64,000 nucleotides of DNA from Shewanella electrodiphila (GCF_023283985.1 NZ_JAKIKU010000003.1:456544-520543), one strand, 5' to 3'. Counted from the first letter of the stretch, positions 37,245 to 47,287 are shown. Numbers and translations are program-made. Notes: generated from the letters alone by a model not told the origin.

Positions 37245-37912
37245 TTAGTAAAGCGAATAGATTGAGCAGCTTGTTTTGCGGTTGGGTTAGATAAGTGAGG
37301 GACATAACCCATAAACTCAGAGGTCATTATTTGTGTTAACGTCGCGAGGTTTTCATCTTGATATGCCATGTCAGGGTCCACTTGATTCGCAACCCACCCC
37401 ACGATGGTTAATCCATCAGCCAATATCGCTTCTTGGGTTAATAAAGCATGATTAAGGCAACCTAACTTCATGCCAACCACCAAAATAATACCGACTTGAT
37501 GTTGTGTTGCTAAAAATTTAGCACTGTCAGATAAGTACTCGCCATTGCCTAGCGGTAAACGCCAGCCACCAGCGCCTTCGATTAATCCAAAATCAGCCTT
37601 TTCAAGCTCAGTTAGTGGTAAGGAGTCCACTACACCTTGTGCCGTCAACGCTAGCCCTTGTTGCTTAGCCGCAATATGCGGTGCAATAGCTGGCTTAAAT
37701 GCAACGGGGTTGATTTGCTGATAATCAAGCTTGATATTTGACTCTGCAATTAGTGCCAAGGCATCGCTATTTCTCAGGCCGTTTTCGGTTTGTTCACAAC
37801 CAGAAGCGATGGGTTTAACACCAATTTTAGTGCCTTCTGCCGCATGTAATAATGCTGACGACACTAAGGTTTTTCCGCTATCGGTATCAGTGCCTGTGAT
37901 GAAATAAATCAT
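37235..37912 (-). CDS. bioD: Dethiobiotin synthetase, C-terminus altered by a MITE
   Basis: A 225-residue ATP-dependent carboxylase closing the ureido ring of dethiobiotin. P-loop GTDTDSGKTLVS, Lys-containing GVKPIASGC, VAFKPAIAPHIAA and the nucleotide loop EGAGGWRLPL are intact. The last residues (KAC) and the TGA come from the terminal repeat of the adjacent MITE; the related remnant copy at 26.9 kb ends instead with AAQYLEVKGL. The tail is not part of the active site, so activity is probably kept. It is 13 bases after bioC and last in bioBFCD. Confidence 0.93.
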   Translation of the reverse strand: MIYFITGTDTDSGKTLVSSALLHAAEGTKIGVKPIASGCEQTENGLRNSDALALIAESNIKLDYQQINPVAFKPAIAPHIAAKQQGLALTAQGVVDSLPLTELEKADFGLIEGAGGWRLPLGNGEYLSDSAKFLATQHQVGIILVVGMKLGCLNHALLTQEAILADGLTIVGWVANQVDPDMAYQDENLATLTQIMTSEFMGYVPHLSNPTAKQAAQSIRFTKAC

Positions 37913-37925
37913 TGCAATAAACCTT

Positions 37926-38756
37926 CTATTTTTTTGTTAACTGCAAATAGGTAATTTGGTAAGTCAGTGGAATACCTTCTGCTTGCCTCATCTTTTCAGC
38001 ATGTTGCTTTAATGCTAACCAATCTTTACGGCCACGAAGCGTTACTCTTTCTACTGCTGTGCTGCTTATATTAGAGCTGTTTGTATAAGAACTGGTTTTA
38101 TTAGAACTGTTTTTTTCAGAACCGTTATTATGCGAGTTTTCTTGATGAGATTTAACCGAAGCACCGACACCTTTTATTGAATAAAGCATCGTTCGTAAAT
38201 CATTAAAATAGAGCGATTCACTGCATTCATTAACTGAATCAACTTGCCAATATTGGCTATCGATTGCTGCTGTTATTTGTTCAACGGTTCGAAAAGCGTT
38301 GTGCCCTAACCCCAATGTTTCAAGCTCAGGTAAACTGCCACTGGTAACAATACTGATTAAGCATGTGGCTTTAGGTTTTAATACTCGATGAAATTCGTTA
38401 AATACTGCCGTTAAGTCACCGCACCATTGCAATACTAGATTTGAATATAGCCCATCAAATTGTTGCTGAGATAAAGGTAAGTTAGCGGCATCGGCGCACA
38501 AGGTAAGATATGAAGGAAAAGACTGGTTTACTACTGCCAGCATTTGCTCTGATAAATCCACCGCAGTCACTTTGGTAATGTCTTGTCCGTACGCAGTGAA
38601 ATCGGTGCCAGGTCCGCAGCCAATATCAACAAGACTGCCTTTAAGCGCCGCTTTATTTAATAATTTTTCAGCGGTGATCCGCTGCAACACATCATGTTGT
38701 TTATAAGTTGTCGCTGCCTGAGAAAACTTCACTGCCACAGGGTTATTTGAGTTCAT
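37926..38756 (-). CDS. bioC: Malonyl-ACP O-methyltransferase with an Asn/Ser-rich insert
   Basis: A 276-residue SAM-dependent methyltransferase that primes pimeloyl synthesis. SAM motif VDIGCGPGTDF near residue 42, QWCGDLTAVFNEFHRVLKP and GLGHNAFRTVEQI are characteristic, as is the end WLALKQHAEKMRQAEGIPLTYQITY. Between SIKGVGAS and TLRGRKDW lies an added stretch of roughly 33 residues made mostly of Asn, Ser and Lys, encoded by imperfect short repeats; the family normally has a short loop (for example KGIGAT-HLHxGR) here. The insert should form a disordered surface loop. The upstream gap to bioF holds a 19-bp tandem duplication. Confidence 0.92.
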   Translation of the reverse strand: MNSNNPVAVKFSQAATTYKQHDVLQRITAEKLLNKAALKGSLVDIGCGPGTDFTAYGQDITKVTAVDLSEQMLAVVNQSFPSYLTLCADAANLPLSQQQFDGLYSNLVLQWCGDLTAVFNEFHRVLKPKATCLISIVTSGSLPELETLGLGHNAFRTVEQITAAIDSQYWQVDSVNECSESLYFNDLRTMLYSIKGVGASVKSHQENSHNNGSEKNSSNKTSSYTNSSNISSTAVERVTLRGRKDWLALKQHAEKMRQAEGIPLTYQITYLQLTKK

Positions 38757-38779
38757 TCACGCTCTCGAAACGATACATT

Positions 38780-38817
38780 TATCATAAAAGTATGCTTATA
38801 TCATAAAAGTATGCTTA
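38780..38817. repeat. 19-bp perfect tandem duplication between bioF and bioC
   Basis: TATCATAAAAGTATGCTTA occurs twice without a gap. It fills most of the 65-base space between bioF and bioC and lies about 25 bases before the bioC start. It may have arisen by replication slippage; no function is evident. Confidence 0.9.
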
Positions 38818-38821
38818 AAAA

Positions 38822-39934
38822 TTAAATTAAGGTGGCTATTACACAAACCAATTCAGCAATATCATGCTGACTATGCTGCGCGTTAATTGTAATGCGAAGC
38901 CTTGCTTGCCCTGCGGGTACTGTCGGTGGCCTTATCGCCCCAACTGCAAAGCCTAAATCAAAAAGTTTGCTCGCTATTAACACTGTCTTATTACTATCAC
39001 CAATGAGAACAGGTTGAATAGCAGTGGTTGAATCGGTGAGTTCAATATTGTTTTTGCCACAAGCCTGCCTAAATTCGGCAATATTGGCATTAAGAGCTGC
39101 AAGCCTTTGTGGTTGTTCTTGGGTTAATTTTACTGCGGCTAGTGCTAAATATGCACTGGCAGGTGATAACGCTGTTGAATAGATATATTGGCGAGACTGA
39201 GCAACCATAAAATCAATCACTGCTTTGGGACCTAATATGGCTGCGCCCTGACAACCAAGTGCTTTACCAAATGTCACCACTTGGATATCGCAAAACTTAC
39301 CATTGGCTTGAGTTGGCGTGACCCCAAAGCCATGGGCATCATCAACCACAAGCAAACTATTATACTGCTGACACAAAAGCTGTAACGACTTTAATGGTGC
39401 TTTATCACCATCCATGCTGAAGACACTTTCGGTAATAACCACGCTATCGGGATTGCGTTCGAGTAGCTGCTTGGCATGATCTAAATCGTTATGTTTAAAG
39501 CGTTTAAAGACTGCCCCGCTATCTCTTACTCCATCAATGATTGATGCGTGAATAAGCTTATCGGCAATCACCACATTATTTGCATCAAATAGAGTTTTAA
39601 TTAACGCTTGATTAGCGCTGAAGCCTGAGCAAAAAAGTAGCCCCGCTTCGTGTCCTGTGAGTTCACATAAGCTTTGTTCTAATTGAAGATGTGCTTGGCT
39701 ATAACCTGATACTAACGGTGAGGCTTTACTGCCTACGCCATAGATTGTTGCCCCTTGTGTAAGGGCATCAACCATTTCATTGGCACTCGCTAATCCTAGG
39801 TAATCATTATGGCTAAAATCGATAACGCTTGGATTGCTATTGTCGTGAGACAATTTACGCTTTCTGAGTAAGCCATCATTATTCAGTTGCTGCATTCGCT
39901 GACTGATTTTATCTAAGATTGGATGACTTACCAT
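38822..39934 (-). CDS. bioF: 8-amino-7-oxononanoate synthase
   Basis: A 370-residue PLP enzyme condensing pimeloyl-ACP and L-alanine. The start DFSHNDYLGLA, GVGSKASPLVSGYSQAH, the Asp of VVDDAHGFGV and the Schiff-base Lys in TFGKALGCQGA are all present. Length is a little short of E. coli BioF (384) but complete. It is 18 bases downstream of bioB in the bioBFCD unit. Confidence 0.96.
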   Translation of the reverse strand: MVSHPILDKISQRMQQLNNDGLLRKRKLSHDNSNPSVIDFSHNDYLGLASANEMVDALTQGATIYGVGSKASPLVSGYSQAHLQLEQSLCELTGHEAGLLFCSGFSANQALIKTLFDANNVVIADKLIHASIIDGVRDSGAVFKRFKHNDLDHAKQLLERNPDSVVITESVFSMDGDKAPLKSLQLLCQQYNSLLVVDDAHGFGVTPTQANGKFCDIQVVTFGKALGCQGAAILGPKAVIDFMVAQSRQYIYSTALSPASAYLALAAVKLTQEQPQRLAALNANIAEFRQACGKNNIELTDSTTAIQPVLIGDSNKTVLIASKLFDLGFAVGAIRPPTVPAGQARLRITINAQHSQHDIAELVCVIATLI

Positions 39935-39952
39935 ATCAAAACCTATTAACGA

Positions 39953-41005
39953 TTAAATTGCGCCAGCATCAAAAAACTGTTGAGTTGCTTTATCTTTTTT
40001 GGCATTTGCTTTGGCAAGTAAAGCACTGTCTGAGTCGATATCAGCAGATGGGCCTTGCTCTGGATGTAACCCCAAGCGTTTGAATAAAGTCATATCATCG
40101 TTTTCTTCAGGATTTGGTGTTGTCAGTAACTTACATCCGTAAAAGATCGAGTTTGCACCAGCAAAGAAACACATAGATTGCAGTTCATCGGTCATGTTCT
40201 CACGACCTGCAGATAAACGTACACGAGATTTAGGCATGATGATGCGCGCCACTGCAATCGTGCGCACAAATTCAAGTGGGTCTAAATCATCAATTTTTTC
40301 AAATGGTGTGCCTGCTACTTTAACAAGCATGTTAATAGGTACTGAATCTGGATGTTGTTCAAGGTTAGCCAGTTGCTGTAATAACCCTGCTCGGTCTGTT
40401 GCTTTTTCACCCATACCCACAATACCCCCTGAACACACTTTCATGCCTGAGGCACGTACATTCGATAAGGTATCAATACGGTTTTGGTATGTACGAGTCG
40501 TGATAACGTCGCCGTAGTACTCAGGCGATGTGTCTAAATTATGGTTGTAGTAGTCAAGACCTGCACTAGCTAATTCATCAGCTTGATCAGGTGACAACAT
40601 GCCTAAGGTCATGCAGGTTTCCATGCCTAACGCACGAACATCTTTCACCATTTGAGTTAAATATGGCATGTCACGTTCACGCGGGTTACGCCAAGCTGCT
40701 CCCATACAAAAACGTGATGCCCCTGCAGCTTTGGCACTTTTCGCTTCGGTAATCACTTTTTCGATTTCCAGTAAACGTTCTTTTTCAAGACCAGTATCGT
40801 AGCGCGCACTTTGTGGGCAGTATTTACAATCTTCAGGACAAGCACCGGTTTTAATCGACAATAAACGACTAATTTGCACTTCGTTAGGATCAAAGGTTTC
40901 ACGATGAATACTGTGAGCTTTAAACAGTAAATCATTCATTGGTAAAGCAAATAGTGCTTCAATTTCTGCTTTAGTCCAGTCGTGACGGATCGCTGACGAT
41001 GACAT
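39953..41005 (-). CDS. bioB: Biotin synthase
   Basis: A 350-residue radical-SAM enzyme inserting sulfur into dethiobiotin. The [4Fe-4S] ligands are in CPEDCKYC, with [20 protein letters not shown] and the [2Fe-2S] residues including the Arg of [10 protein letters not shown]. The start is the second in-frame Met, preceded by AAGGA six bases away; the longer frame begins seven codons upstream without a Shine-Dalgarno. It heads bioBFCD, divergent from bioA across 110 bases, where a BirA operator is expected but was not clearly seen. Confidence 0.97.
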   Translation of the reverse strand: MSSSAIRHDWTKAEIEALFALPMNDLLFKAHSIHRETFDPNEVQISRLLSIKTGACPEDCKYCPQSARYDTGLEKERLLEIEKVITEAKSAKAAGASRFCMGAAWRNPRERDMPYLTQMVKDVRALGMETCMTLGMLSPDQADELASAGLDYYNHNLDTSPEYYGDVITTRTYQNRIDTLSNVRASGMKVCSGGIVGMGEKATDRAGLLQQLANLEQHPDSVPINMLVKVAGTPFEKIDDLDPLEFVRTIAVARIIMPKSRVRLSAGRENMTDELQSMCFFAGANSIFYGCKLLTTPNPEENDDMTLFKRLGLHPEQGPSADIDSDSALLAKANAKKDKATQQFFDAGAI

Positions 41006-41115
41006 GATTAATCCTTTTTTATTCATTTTATATTCACTTTATATTGGGTTAGGATACCTTCAGCGTTTAAACTGTCAATGCTACCAAGCACCACACCTTG
41101 ACTAACGGTTAAAAT

Positions 41116-42471
41116 ATGAACAACTTAAATTCTCAACACTCTGACTCGACAATTAATTCCGAAATAGACTTTGCTTTCGATAAGCAACATATTTGGCACC
41201 CATACACTTCAATGAGTCAAGCCGCAAAAGTCACCGGGGTTCACTCAGCCGATGGTTGTGAATTAACCTTGTCAGATGGCCAAGTTGTGGTTGATGGCAC
41301 CAGTTCTTGGTGGGCTTGTATTCATGGCTATAATCGTCCTGAAATTATTGATGCCATGCAGCATCAATTAACCACATTAAGCCATGTGATGTTTGGCGGC
41401 ATTACCCACGCACCTGCAATTAACCTGTGTAAGCGCTTAGTGGATATGACCAGTCCTAATCTGACCAAAGTGTTTCTAGCCGATTCAGGTTCGATTGCAG
41501 TAGAGGTTGCCATGAAAATGGCCATGCAATATTGGCAAGGTAAAAACCAGCCATTGAAACAACAATTGCTCACCGTTAAACGTGGTTATCATGGCGATAC
41601 GTTTGCAGCCATGAGTGTCTGCGATCCTGATAATGGTATGCATACTATGTTTGGTAATGCTGTCACTGAGCAATTATTTGCCCCTGCGCCGCTGTCAGGC
41701 TTTAATCAGGCGTTAGTAGATGGCGATACGGACGCCTTAGAAGCAATATTAAAAGCTAATCATCAGCACATTGCCGCCCTTATTATTGAACCTATTATGC
41801 AAGCTGCTGGCGGTATGCACTTTTACTCAGCCGATTACTTAGTCGCTTTACGCGCCTTGTGTGATAAATACCAAGTGCTGTTAATTTTAGATGAAATAGC
41901 AACCGGTTTTGGCCGTATAGGTAAGCTGTTTGCCTATGAATATGCCAATATTGAAGCTGATATTTTGTGTTTAGGCAAAGCCTTAACGGGTGGTTATATT
42001 AGTCTTGCCGCCACAATCTGCAGTGATGAAGTTGCACAAGGCATTAGTGACTCCCCAGCTGGCGTGTTTATGCATGGTCCTACTTTCATGGGAAATCCAT
42101 TAGCCTGCGCAGCTGCTGATGCCAGTTTAGCCATATTACAAACGGGCAAGTGGCAACAACAGGTCAGCGACATCGAATCGCAAATGACACTTGAACTCGC
42201 AGAGGCTATTCATTATCAACATGTAAAAGATGTGAGAGTGCTTGGCACTGTCGGTGTGATTGAAATGGACAGTGCAATTAATACCGGCGCACTTCAGCAA
42301 GCCTTTATTCAACTTGGAGTATGGATAAGACCCTTTGGCAATGTTATCTACATTACGCCGCCCTACACTATTAATGCAGCTCAACTCACCAAGCTGACCA
42401 CTGCGATGAAAACCATTGCAGCCGATATGACTCAAGAACAAAGTAGCGCAGATACTTTTAGTAATGGCTAG
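41116..42471 (+). CDS. bioA: Adenosylmethionine-8-amino-7-oxononanoate aminotransferase
   Basis: A 451-residue class III PLP aminotransferase using SAM as amino donor. HIWHPYTSMSQA at the N-terminus and SSWWACIHGY are BioA-specific; DEIATGFGRIGKLFA holds the PLP-binding Asp and CLGKALTGGY the Schiff-base Lys; GPTFMGNPLACAAADASL follows. It is divergent from bioB and ends at a hairpin terminator. The first 22 residues form a Ser/Asn-rich extension before the family core. Confidence 0.96.
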   Translation: MNNLNSQHSDSTINSEIDFAFDKQHIWHPYTSMSQAAKVTGVHSADGCELTLSDGQVVVDGTSSWWACIHGYNRPEIIDAMQHQLTTLSHVMFGGITHAPAINLCKRLVDMTSPNLTKVFLADSGSIAVEVAMKMAMQYWQGKNQPLKQQLLTVKRGYHGDTFAAMSVCDPDNGMHTMFGNAVTEQLFAPAPLSGFNQALVDGDTDALEAILKANHQHIAALIIEPIMQAAGGMHFYSADYLVALRALCDKYQVLLILDEIATGFGRIGKLFAYEYANIEADILCLGKALTGGYISLAATICSDEVAQGISDSPAGVFMHGPTFMGNPLACAAADASLAILQTGKWQQQVSDIESQMTLELAEAIHYQHVKDVRVLGTVGVIEMDSAINTGALQQAFIQLGVWIRPFGNVIYITPPYTINAAQLTKLTTAMKTIAADMTQEQSSADTFSNG

Positions 42472-42616
42472 CTTTTTTAATGACAAAATTGCAGTAACGG
42501 CTGCCTTTTAACATAACTGACTTGTTTTTATTCTGACTTTGAAATGCTGGCTGTGTTTAATCTCTGCAATTCATGCCAGTAAATAGTGCCAGTCAAAAGT
42601 TAAATACGGCTAGATT

Positions 42617-42652
42617 AAAGACCTGTTATCAGCTTTGATAACGGGTCTTTTT
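42617..42652 (+). terminator. Terminator after bioA
   Basis: A 15-pair stem (AAAGACCTGTTATCA with TGATAACGGGTCTTT, one G-T pair) with loop GCTT is followed by TT-CATTT. It stands 146 bases after the bioA stop. The remaining gap of about 200 bases to the lrp-like gene shows nothing else. Confidence 0.85.
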
Positions 42653-42855
42653 CATTTAGAAGAGAAATTATGGTTTATCGATTTAGCAAACAAATTTACG
42701 CTGAACTTATTCTGTATAAAGAGTCATTAACCCAAAAATCCTAACCAGAATCTGCGACAGTTTTAAATAATAAACAATCTAATGTGAATAACTATGATAA
42801 TTGTTCTTAGGACATTAATTCCTGTGTCACGATAAAGCATATTAAAGTTCAGTTA

Positions 42856-43377
42856 TTAAGCTGATTCGCTCTCTTGCGCATTATCATCTAGCCATTTAAG
42901 GCTGCCTAATGGGTAACCTAAAAACCACTTACTGCGCTCTAATACGATACGGGTTTTAATATTTTTAATGCTTAACTCTGGACGATCTGATAATTCAGTA
43001 CAAATTTCATTAAGCTTTTTGATATTTGGAAAACAACTAAGGGACATATAATCCACATCACCACTTAGCTGCATGCAATCCATAAATTCTGGAATGTCTT
43101 GAATCGCACTCACAAATCGGCGGCTAGAAGGCGCACTGTTGTCACGTAAGGTAAACTCGACATATGCCAGTACGTGTTCACAAATTTGTTCTAAATTCAC
43201 ATCAGCGTGAAAGGTTCTAAAATAACCAGCTTCTTTCAGCGCTTTGACTCTTTGAAAACACGCACTGGGTGATAAGCTGACTTTATCGGCTAATTCGATA
43301 TTAGTGAGATCGCCTTCAAGGTGAAGTGTGGCCAAAATTTTCTTATTGTAACTATCAATTTTTACTTTCTTTTTCAT
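42856..43377 (-). CDS. Lrp/AsnC family transcriptional regulator
   Basis: A 173-residue regulator with an N-terminal winged helix-turn-helix (DSYNKKILATLHLEGDLTN, IELADKVSLSPSACFQRVKA) and a C-terminal RAM ligand-binding domain (VLAYVEFTLRD, CMQLSGDVDYMSLSCF). It is divergent from the TonB receptor-NCS1-DUF917 genes, with 219 bases between, so it is probably their local regulator and senses the imported compound or a product. Lrp regulators usually respond to amino acids or related small nitrogen compounds. Confidence 0.9.
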   Translation of the reverse strand: MKKKVKIDSYNKKILATLHLEGDLTNIELADKVSLSPSACFQRVKALKEAGYFRTFHADVNLEQICEHVLAYVEFTLRDNSAPSSRRFVSAIQDIPEFMDCMQLSGDVDYMSLSCFPNIKKLNEICTELSDRPELSIKNIKTRIVLERSKWFLGYPLGSLKWLDDNAQESESA

Positions 43378-43596
43378 TTTCAGAAACCTAAGCCTATATT
43401 TACCGTGCCTATAATGGATTATCTCTCATTTGGTTGCAAAATTTCGTTAGTTTTATCTCAAAGCGATAATTTTTCACTGCATTTAAATAGCATTACAAAA
43501 TATTATTTTTCCACAAAGCGCCACAATGGTTGTAACGGATATCACACATGCACAATATTTACATATTTATGCATATCAGCCTATGAGGGCAAACAC

Positions 43597-45747
43597 ATGA
43601 ACCACAGCCATCGTCAGTTTTTTTCAAAAACAATTTTAGCCTCTGCCATCAGTTTATCATTTATTAATATTGCTCATTCGGCAGAAGAGCAACAATCGAG
43701 CAATGCTGATACTGGTATTGAGCGAATTGAAGTAAGCGCTCGTGGCCGTGTGGAAACCCTGCAAAATGTACCTGACTCTGTTACCGCATTCAGTGGTGAT
43801 ATGATCCAAAATCAGCGCATTGAAAACTTTCGTGATGTTGCTGATCTGACCCCAAACTTAAGCCAATTAGATAACTTTCGCCCTGGCTTAGCGCGTATTA
43901 CGATTCGAGGCCTCATCACCCCACAGGTAGGAGATGCGCCATTAGCGTTTGTCGTCGATGGCGTTACAGCCCCTGATTTAGAGTTTATCAACCAAGACTT
44001 AGTTGATATAGAACGTATCGAAGTGATGCGTGGTGCCCAAGGTGCGCTATACGGTAAAGGCGCTATCGGCGGCGCAGTCATTGTGACCACAAAAAAACCA
44101 ACTGAAGAGTTGGAAGGTACGCTAAAAGGCTCATACGGTAATGGCAACACCTATAATTTAAATGGTGTCGTCTCTGGTGCATTAAATGATGACAGTAGCG
44201 CTTTCTTTCGCGTCGGTGGCTACACCAAAAATTCAGATGGTTTAATTGATAATGTATTTTTAGATGAACAAGCAGATTACTTTTCCGAAGACTCGGTTTT
44301 TGGTCAGCTAGAGTTCGAATTAACTGACGATACCAGTTTAAACCTTCGCGGCAGATACACCACCAGCGACGCGGGTTTTGCTTATTATCAAGGTGTAACA
44401 GAGGAAACTGCTGAAGATTTTGATATTCCAACCTCTCAAAATATTCGTAATAACGATCAACGTGATGTTTATGAAGTCAGTGCAAAATTAACTCAACACT
44501 ACGACCTTGGTACATTCGACTTAATCACAGCCTATAGCAGCTCTGAGAACAATCACTTTTACGATGGTGATTACTCGGCTGATCCAACCTTTATTGACGA
44601 AGAAGACTTTTTCCGTGCCCCATTTGGCACTGAAGGCCTATTTGATGTGAAATCATTCACGGTGGAATCTCGATTCACTTCTCAAAGTGACCAACCATTA
44701 AGATGGGCAGTATCTGCGTTTTATCAAGACAAAAAACGTGATAACACCATTAACTTCTTCGACGATTTCTTAGGTGATGTCCCGTTAGACAGAGATGACT
44801 TTACTGACGATATGATTTATCTGACCATTGCTGATAAAAATAGCAGTAAAGCCTGGGCACTATCAGGACAAATCAACTATGACATTACCGATAAACTTGA
44901 GTTGACTGCTGCGCTTAGATACGACAATGACAAGCGAGAGTCTTACGATCCTAATTATCCAGTAGACACATTTGCTGAAGATACATTCAGTGAGTGGCAA
45001 CCTAAATTCACTTTAGCTTATCAAATGAACCAAGATTTATTACTTTATACCGGTTACTCAAAAGGCTTTAGAAGTGGTGGTTTTAATGAACCAGCAGAAG
45101 GAATTAATCGCGTATTTAATCAAGAAGTATCCGATAGCTATGAAGCGGGTTTTAAAACGACATTATTTTCAAATACAGTAACTTTAAACGGTGCAATCTT
45201 TATGATTTCACAATCTGATGCGCAAATTACCCAATTTAATGTTGATAGCTTTACCCTAGAAAATCTTGCTATTGATAAAGTAGAAACCAAAGGTGCAGAA
45301 GTTGAATTAGGTTGGGCTGCGACAGAGAATCTTGATGTGCGTTTTAATGCTGGCATTATTGATTCTGAAATTAAAGAGTTCTCAGATAGACCTGAACTTG
45401 AAGGCTACTCACAAGTGTGGGTGCCTGAATACAGTTATACACTTTCAGCTAACCACTTCTTCCCTATTGGGGCTAATTGGTCAATCGTTTCGCGAGCAGA
45501 TATTCAAGTACAGGGGCCACAATATTTTGATATTGAAATTCCCGATGTCACCTCATCAACGTTCACCTCTATTAACGCTGGCGTTGGTTTACAGTCTGAC
45601 GATTGGACAGTACAACTTTATGTGAATAACCTTACCGATGAACGCACAATTGAAGATATCTTCTTTTATGGGGATGGCGTAACTGACTTAGCACGTATGC
45701 CAAATAAACCTCGTACCTATGGTATCGAAGCAATATATAACTTCTAA
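43597..45747 (+). CDS. TonB-dependent receptor of the NCS1/DUF917 cluster
   Basis: The frame is open for 90 codons upstream, but those codons look non-coding and overlap the regulator's promoter, so the Met of MNHSHRQFFSKTILASAI, which begins a good signal peptide ending in AHSAEE, is used (716 residues). The plug starts ERIEVSARGRVETLQNVPDSV and contains the RITIRGL loop; the barrel ends in YNF. It looks like the siderophore-like/FecA-size class rather than the long sugar receptors. With the permease and DUF917 gene behind it, it should bring the substrate across the outer membrane. The ligand is unknown. Confidence 0.85.
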   Translation: MNHSHRQFFSKTILASAISLSFINIAHSAEEQQSSNADTGIERIEVSARGRVETLQNVPDSVTAFSGDMIQNQRIENFRDVADLTPNLSQLDNFRPGLARITIRGLITPQVGDAPLAFVVDGVTAPDLEFINQDLVDIERIEVMRGAQGALYGKGAIGGAVIVTTKKPTEELEGTLKGSYGNGNTYNLNGVVSGALNDDSSAFFRVGGYTKNSDGLIDNVFLDEQADYFSEDSVFGQLEFELTDDTSLNLRGRYTTSDAGFAYYQGVTEETAEDFDIPTSQNIRNNDQRDVYEVSAKLTQHYDLGTFDLITAYSSSENNHFYDGDYSADPTFIDEEDFFRAPFGTEGLFDVKSFTVESRFTSQSDQPLRWAVSAFYQDKKRDNTINFFDDFLGDVPLDRDDFTDDMIYLTIADKNSSKAWALSGQINYDITDKLELTAALRYDNDKRESYDPNYPVDTFAEDTFSEWQPKFTLAYQMNQDLLLYTGYSKGFRSGGFNEPAEGINRVFNQEVSDSYEAGFKTTLFSNTVTLNGAIFMISQSDAQITQFNVDSFTLENLAIDKVETKGAEVELGWAATENLDVRFNAGIIDSEIKEFSDRPELEGYSQVWVPEYSYTLSANHFFPIGANWSIVSRADIQVQGPQYFDIEIPDVTSSTFTSINAGVGLQSDDWTVQLYVNNLTDERTIEDIFFYGDGVTDLARMPNKPRTYGIEAIYNF

Positions 45748-45767
45748 TTCATTAATCATTAAATCAA

Positions 45768-45785
45768 AGGCCTCAATTGAGGCCT
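45768..45785. promoter_or_regulatory. Perfect 18-bp palindrome between receptor and permease genes
   Basis: AGGCCTCAATTGAGGCCT is completely self-complementary and stands in the 49-base gap. It lacks a T-run, so partial termination or mRNA stabilisation that sets different levels for receptor and permease is more likely than full termination. Confidence 0.6.
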
Positions 45786-45796
45786 GTCGAGGGTTC

Positions 45797-47167
45797 ATGT
45801 CAGTAAATCAGCCAGTACAACTAAATAGTCAGTCAAGCTCGGCACCATCAAATGCTGATAAATCAAATTATGATGGATTACTTGACGACTATGCCACCAG
45901 CCCTGTTCCTTTACATAAAACCGTAGGTGGCATCCGTATTGGAATGATTAATGGCGGCCTTGCCTTTGCTGTTCCTGGACTCATTACTGGCTTAGAATTA
46001 GGCGGCGCACTCGGTATAACACAAAGTATTTATGCATTCTTAATAGGTGGTGTCATTCTATCTGTGCTCGGTGCGATAACGGGCTTAGTAGGCATGCATA
46101 ACCGCTTAGCATCATGTATGACGATGAAGTTTGTGTTTGGTACGAAAGGCGCCAACCTGCTTACTTTGGCATTTGTCTTGTCTTTACTTGGTTGGTACGG
46201 CGTTAACATCAATTTGTTTAGCGAAGTATCGCAAAGCTTAATACTGCAAATGTTTAATTTTACCTTTCCTATCTGGGCGTTAGAGATCTCTGCAGGGGTC
46301 CTTATTACGCTGACCACTATCTGGGGCTTTTCGCTTATTGAAAAAGTATCCAGTTTGTTTGTTCCCGTACTGTTTATATTGACCGCATATATGCTTTACA
46401 AGAGTTTTGGCTACGTGATCCCCGCGACAGAAACTGCAGCACAGACTAACCAAATGGACACTATTTCACTTAGTTTTGGTGAGGCTGTATCCGCCGTGGT
46501 CGGAAGTTTTATCGTCAGTGTGGTACTGATGCCTGACTTTACTCGATTCGCTAAAACCAAAACCGATACAGTTGTCGCCTCATTCCTGCCCTTTTTACTG
46601 CTCAATACATTTGTGTATATTGCTGCGGCAATGGCTGGCTTAGCAGTTCAGCAAAATGACATTTTACAAGTGATGCTTACGCTTGGAATTGGTACATTAG
46701 CCTTTATATTATTAATCATGTCCAGCTGGGTCACTAATGTAGTTAACCTTTATAGTGCAGCATTAGGATTTAATGCCATTAATGCTAACTGGGAAGAATG
46801 GAAAATTATCGTAGTGGCTGGTGTACTGGGTACTATCGTTGCTTCATTCAATCTATTAGCAAACTTTACCGACTTTTTATTTAGTTTATCGATCATTTTC
46901 ACGCCTGTTGCTGCTATTTATGTCGTCGATTTTTTTATCCTTCGCAGACAAAAAACTTATCAATTAGCACAAATTTCTCATTTACCTGCAATAAATTATT
47001 TAGCCGTTATAGCTTGGGGAATTGGAATTTCGACCTCGCTACTCGTCAATAACGGTTATTTCACTTTTACTGGAATTGAAGTGTGCGATGCAATCATCAT
47101 CACAATGCCGAGTTATTACCTATTGATGAAAGTTTGGCAAAAAAATCGTTTGTCTCGCTCAAACTAA
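45797..47167 (+). CDS. NCS1-family nucleobase/hydantoin-type permease
   Basis: The Met of MSVNQPVQLNSQSS, with GAGGG upstream, is taken as start; it gives 456 residues and about 12 membrane helices. Motifs such as GGIRIGMINGGLAFAVPGLI, ALGITQSIYAFLIGGVILSVLG and SLLGWYGVNINLFSE place it near CodB-like cytosine permeases and hydantoin transporters of the NCS1 family. The N-terminal 45 residues are polar and Ser/Asn rich. It lies between the TonB receptor and DUF917, suggesting cotransport of a ring-containing nitrogen compound across the inner membrane. Confidence 0.88.
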   Translation: MSVNQPVQLNSQSSSAPSNADKSNYDGLLDDYATSPVPLHKTVGGIRIGMINGGLAFAVPGLITGLELGGALGITQSIYAFLIGGVILSVLGAITGLVGMHNRLASCMTMKFVFGTKGANLLTLAFVLSLLGWYGVNINLFSEVSQSLILQMFNFTFPIWALEISAGVLITLTTIWGFSLIEKVSSLFVPVLFILTAYMLYKSFGYVIPATETAAQTNQMDTISLSFGEAVSAVVGSFIVSVVLMPDFTRFAKTKTDTVVASFLPFLLLNTFVYIAAAMAGLAVQQNDILQVMLTLGIGTLAFILLIMSSWVTNVVNLYSAALGFNAINANWEEWKIIVVAGVLGTIVASFNLLANFTDFLFSLSIIFTPVAAIYVVDFFILRRQKTYQLAQISHLPAINYLAVIAWGIGISTSLLVNNGYFTFTGIEVCDAIIITMPSYYLLMKVWQKNRLSRSN

Positions 47168-47287
47168 ACCATCAATTGTTTTGTGTAGTCGCCATTTTTA
47201 AAAACATATTTTTTAGCTAGTCCCTAACATTAACGCGGTTAGCCCCTTTTGACTTTCCCTTAACCTATAGCTTAAGAGACGTATACA

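Noticed and set aside
41006..41115. BirA operator between bioB and bioA
   Set aside because: Expected here, but no sequence fits TTGTAAACC with its inverted partner well enough to claim it.
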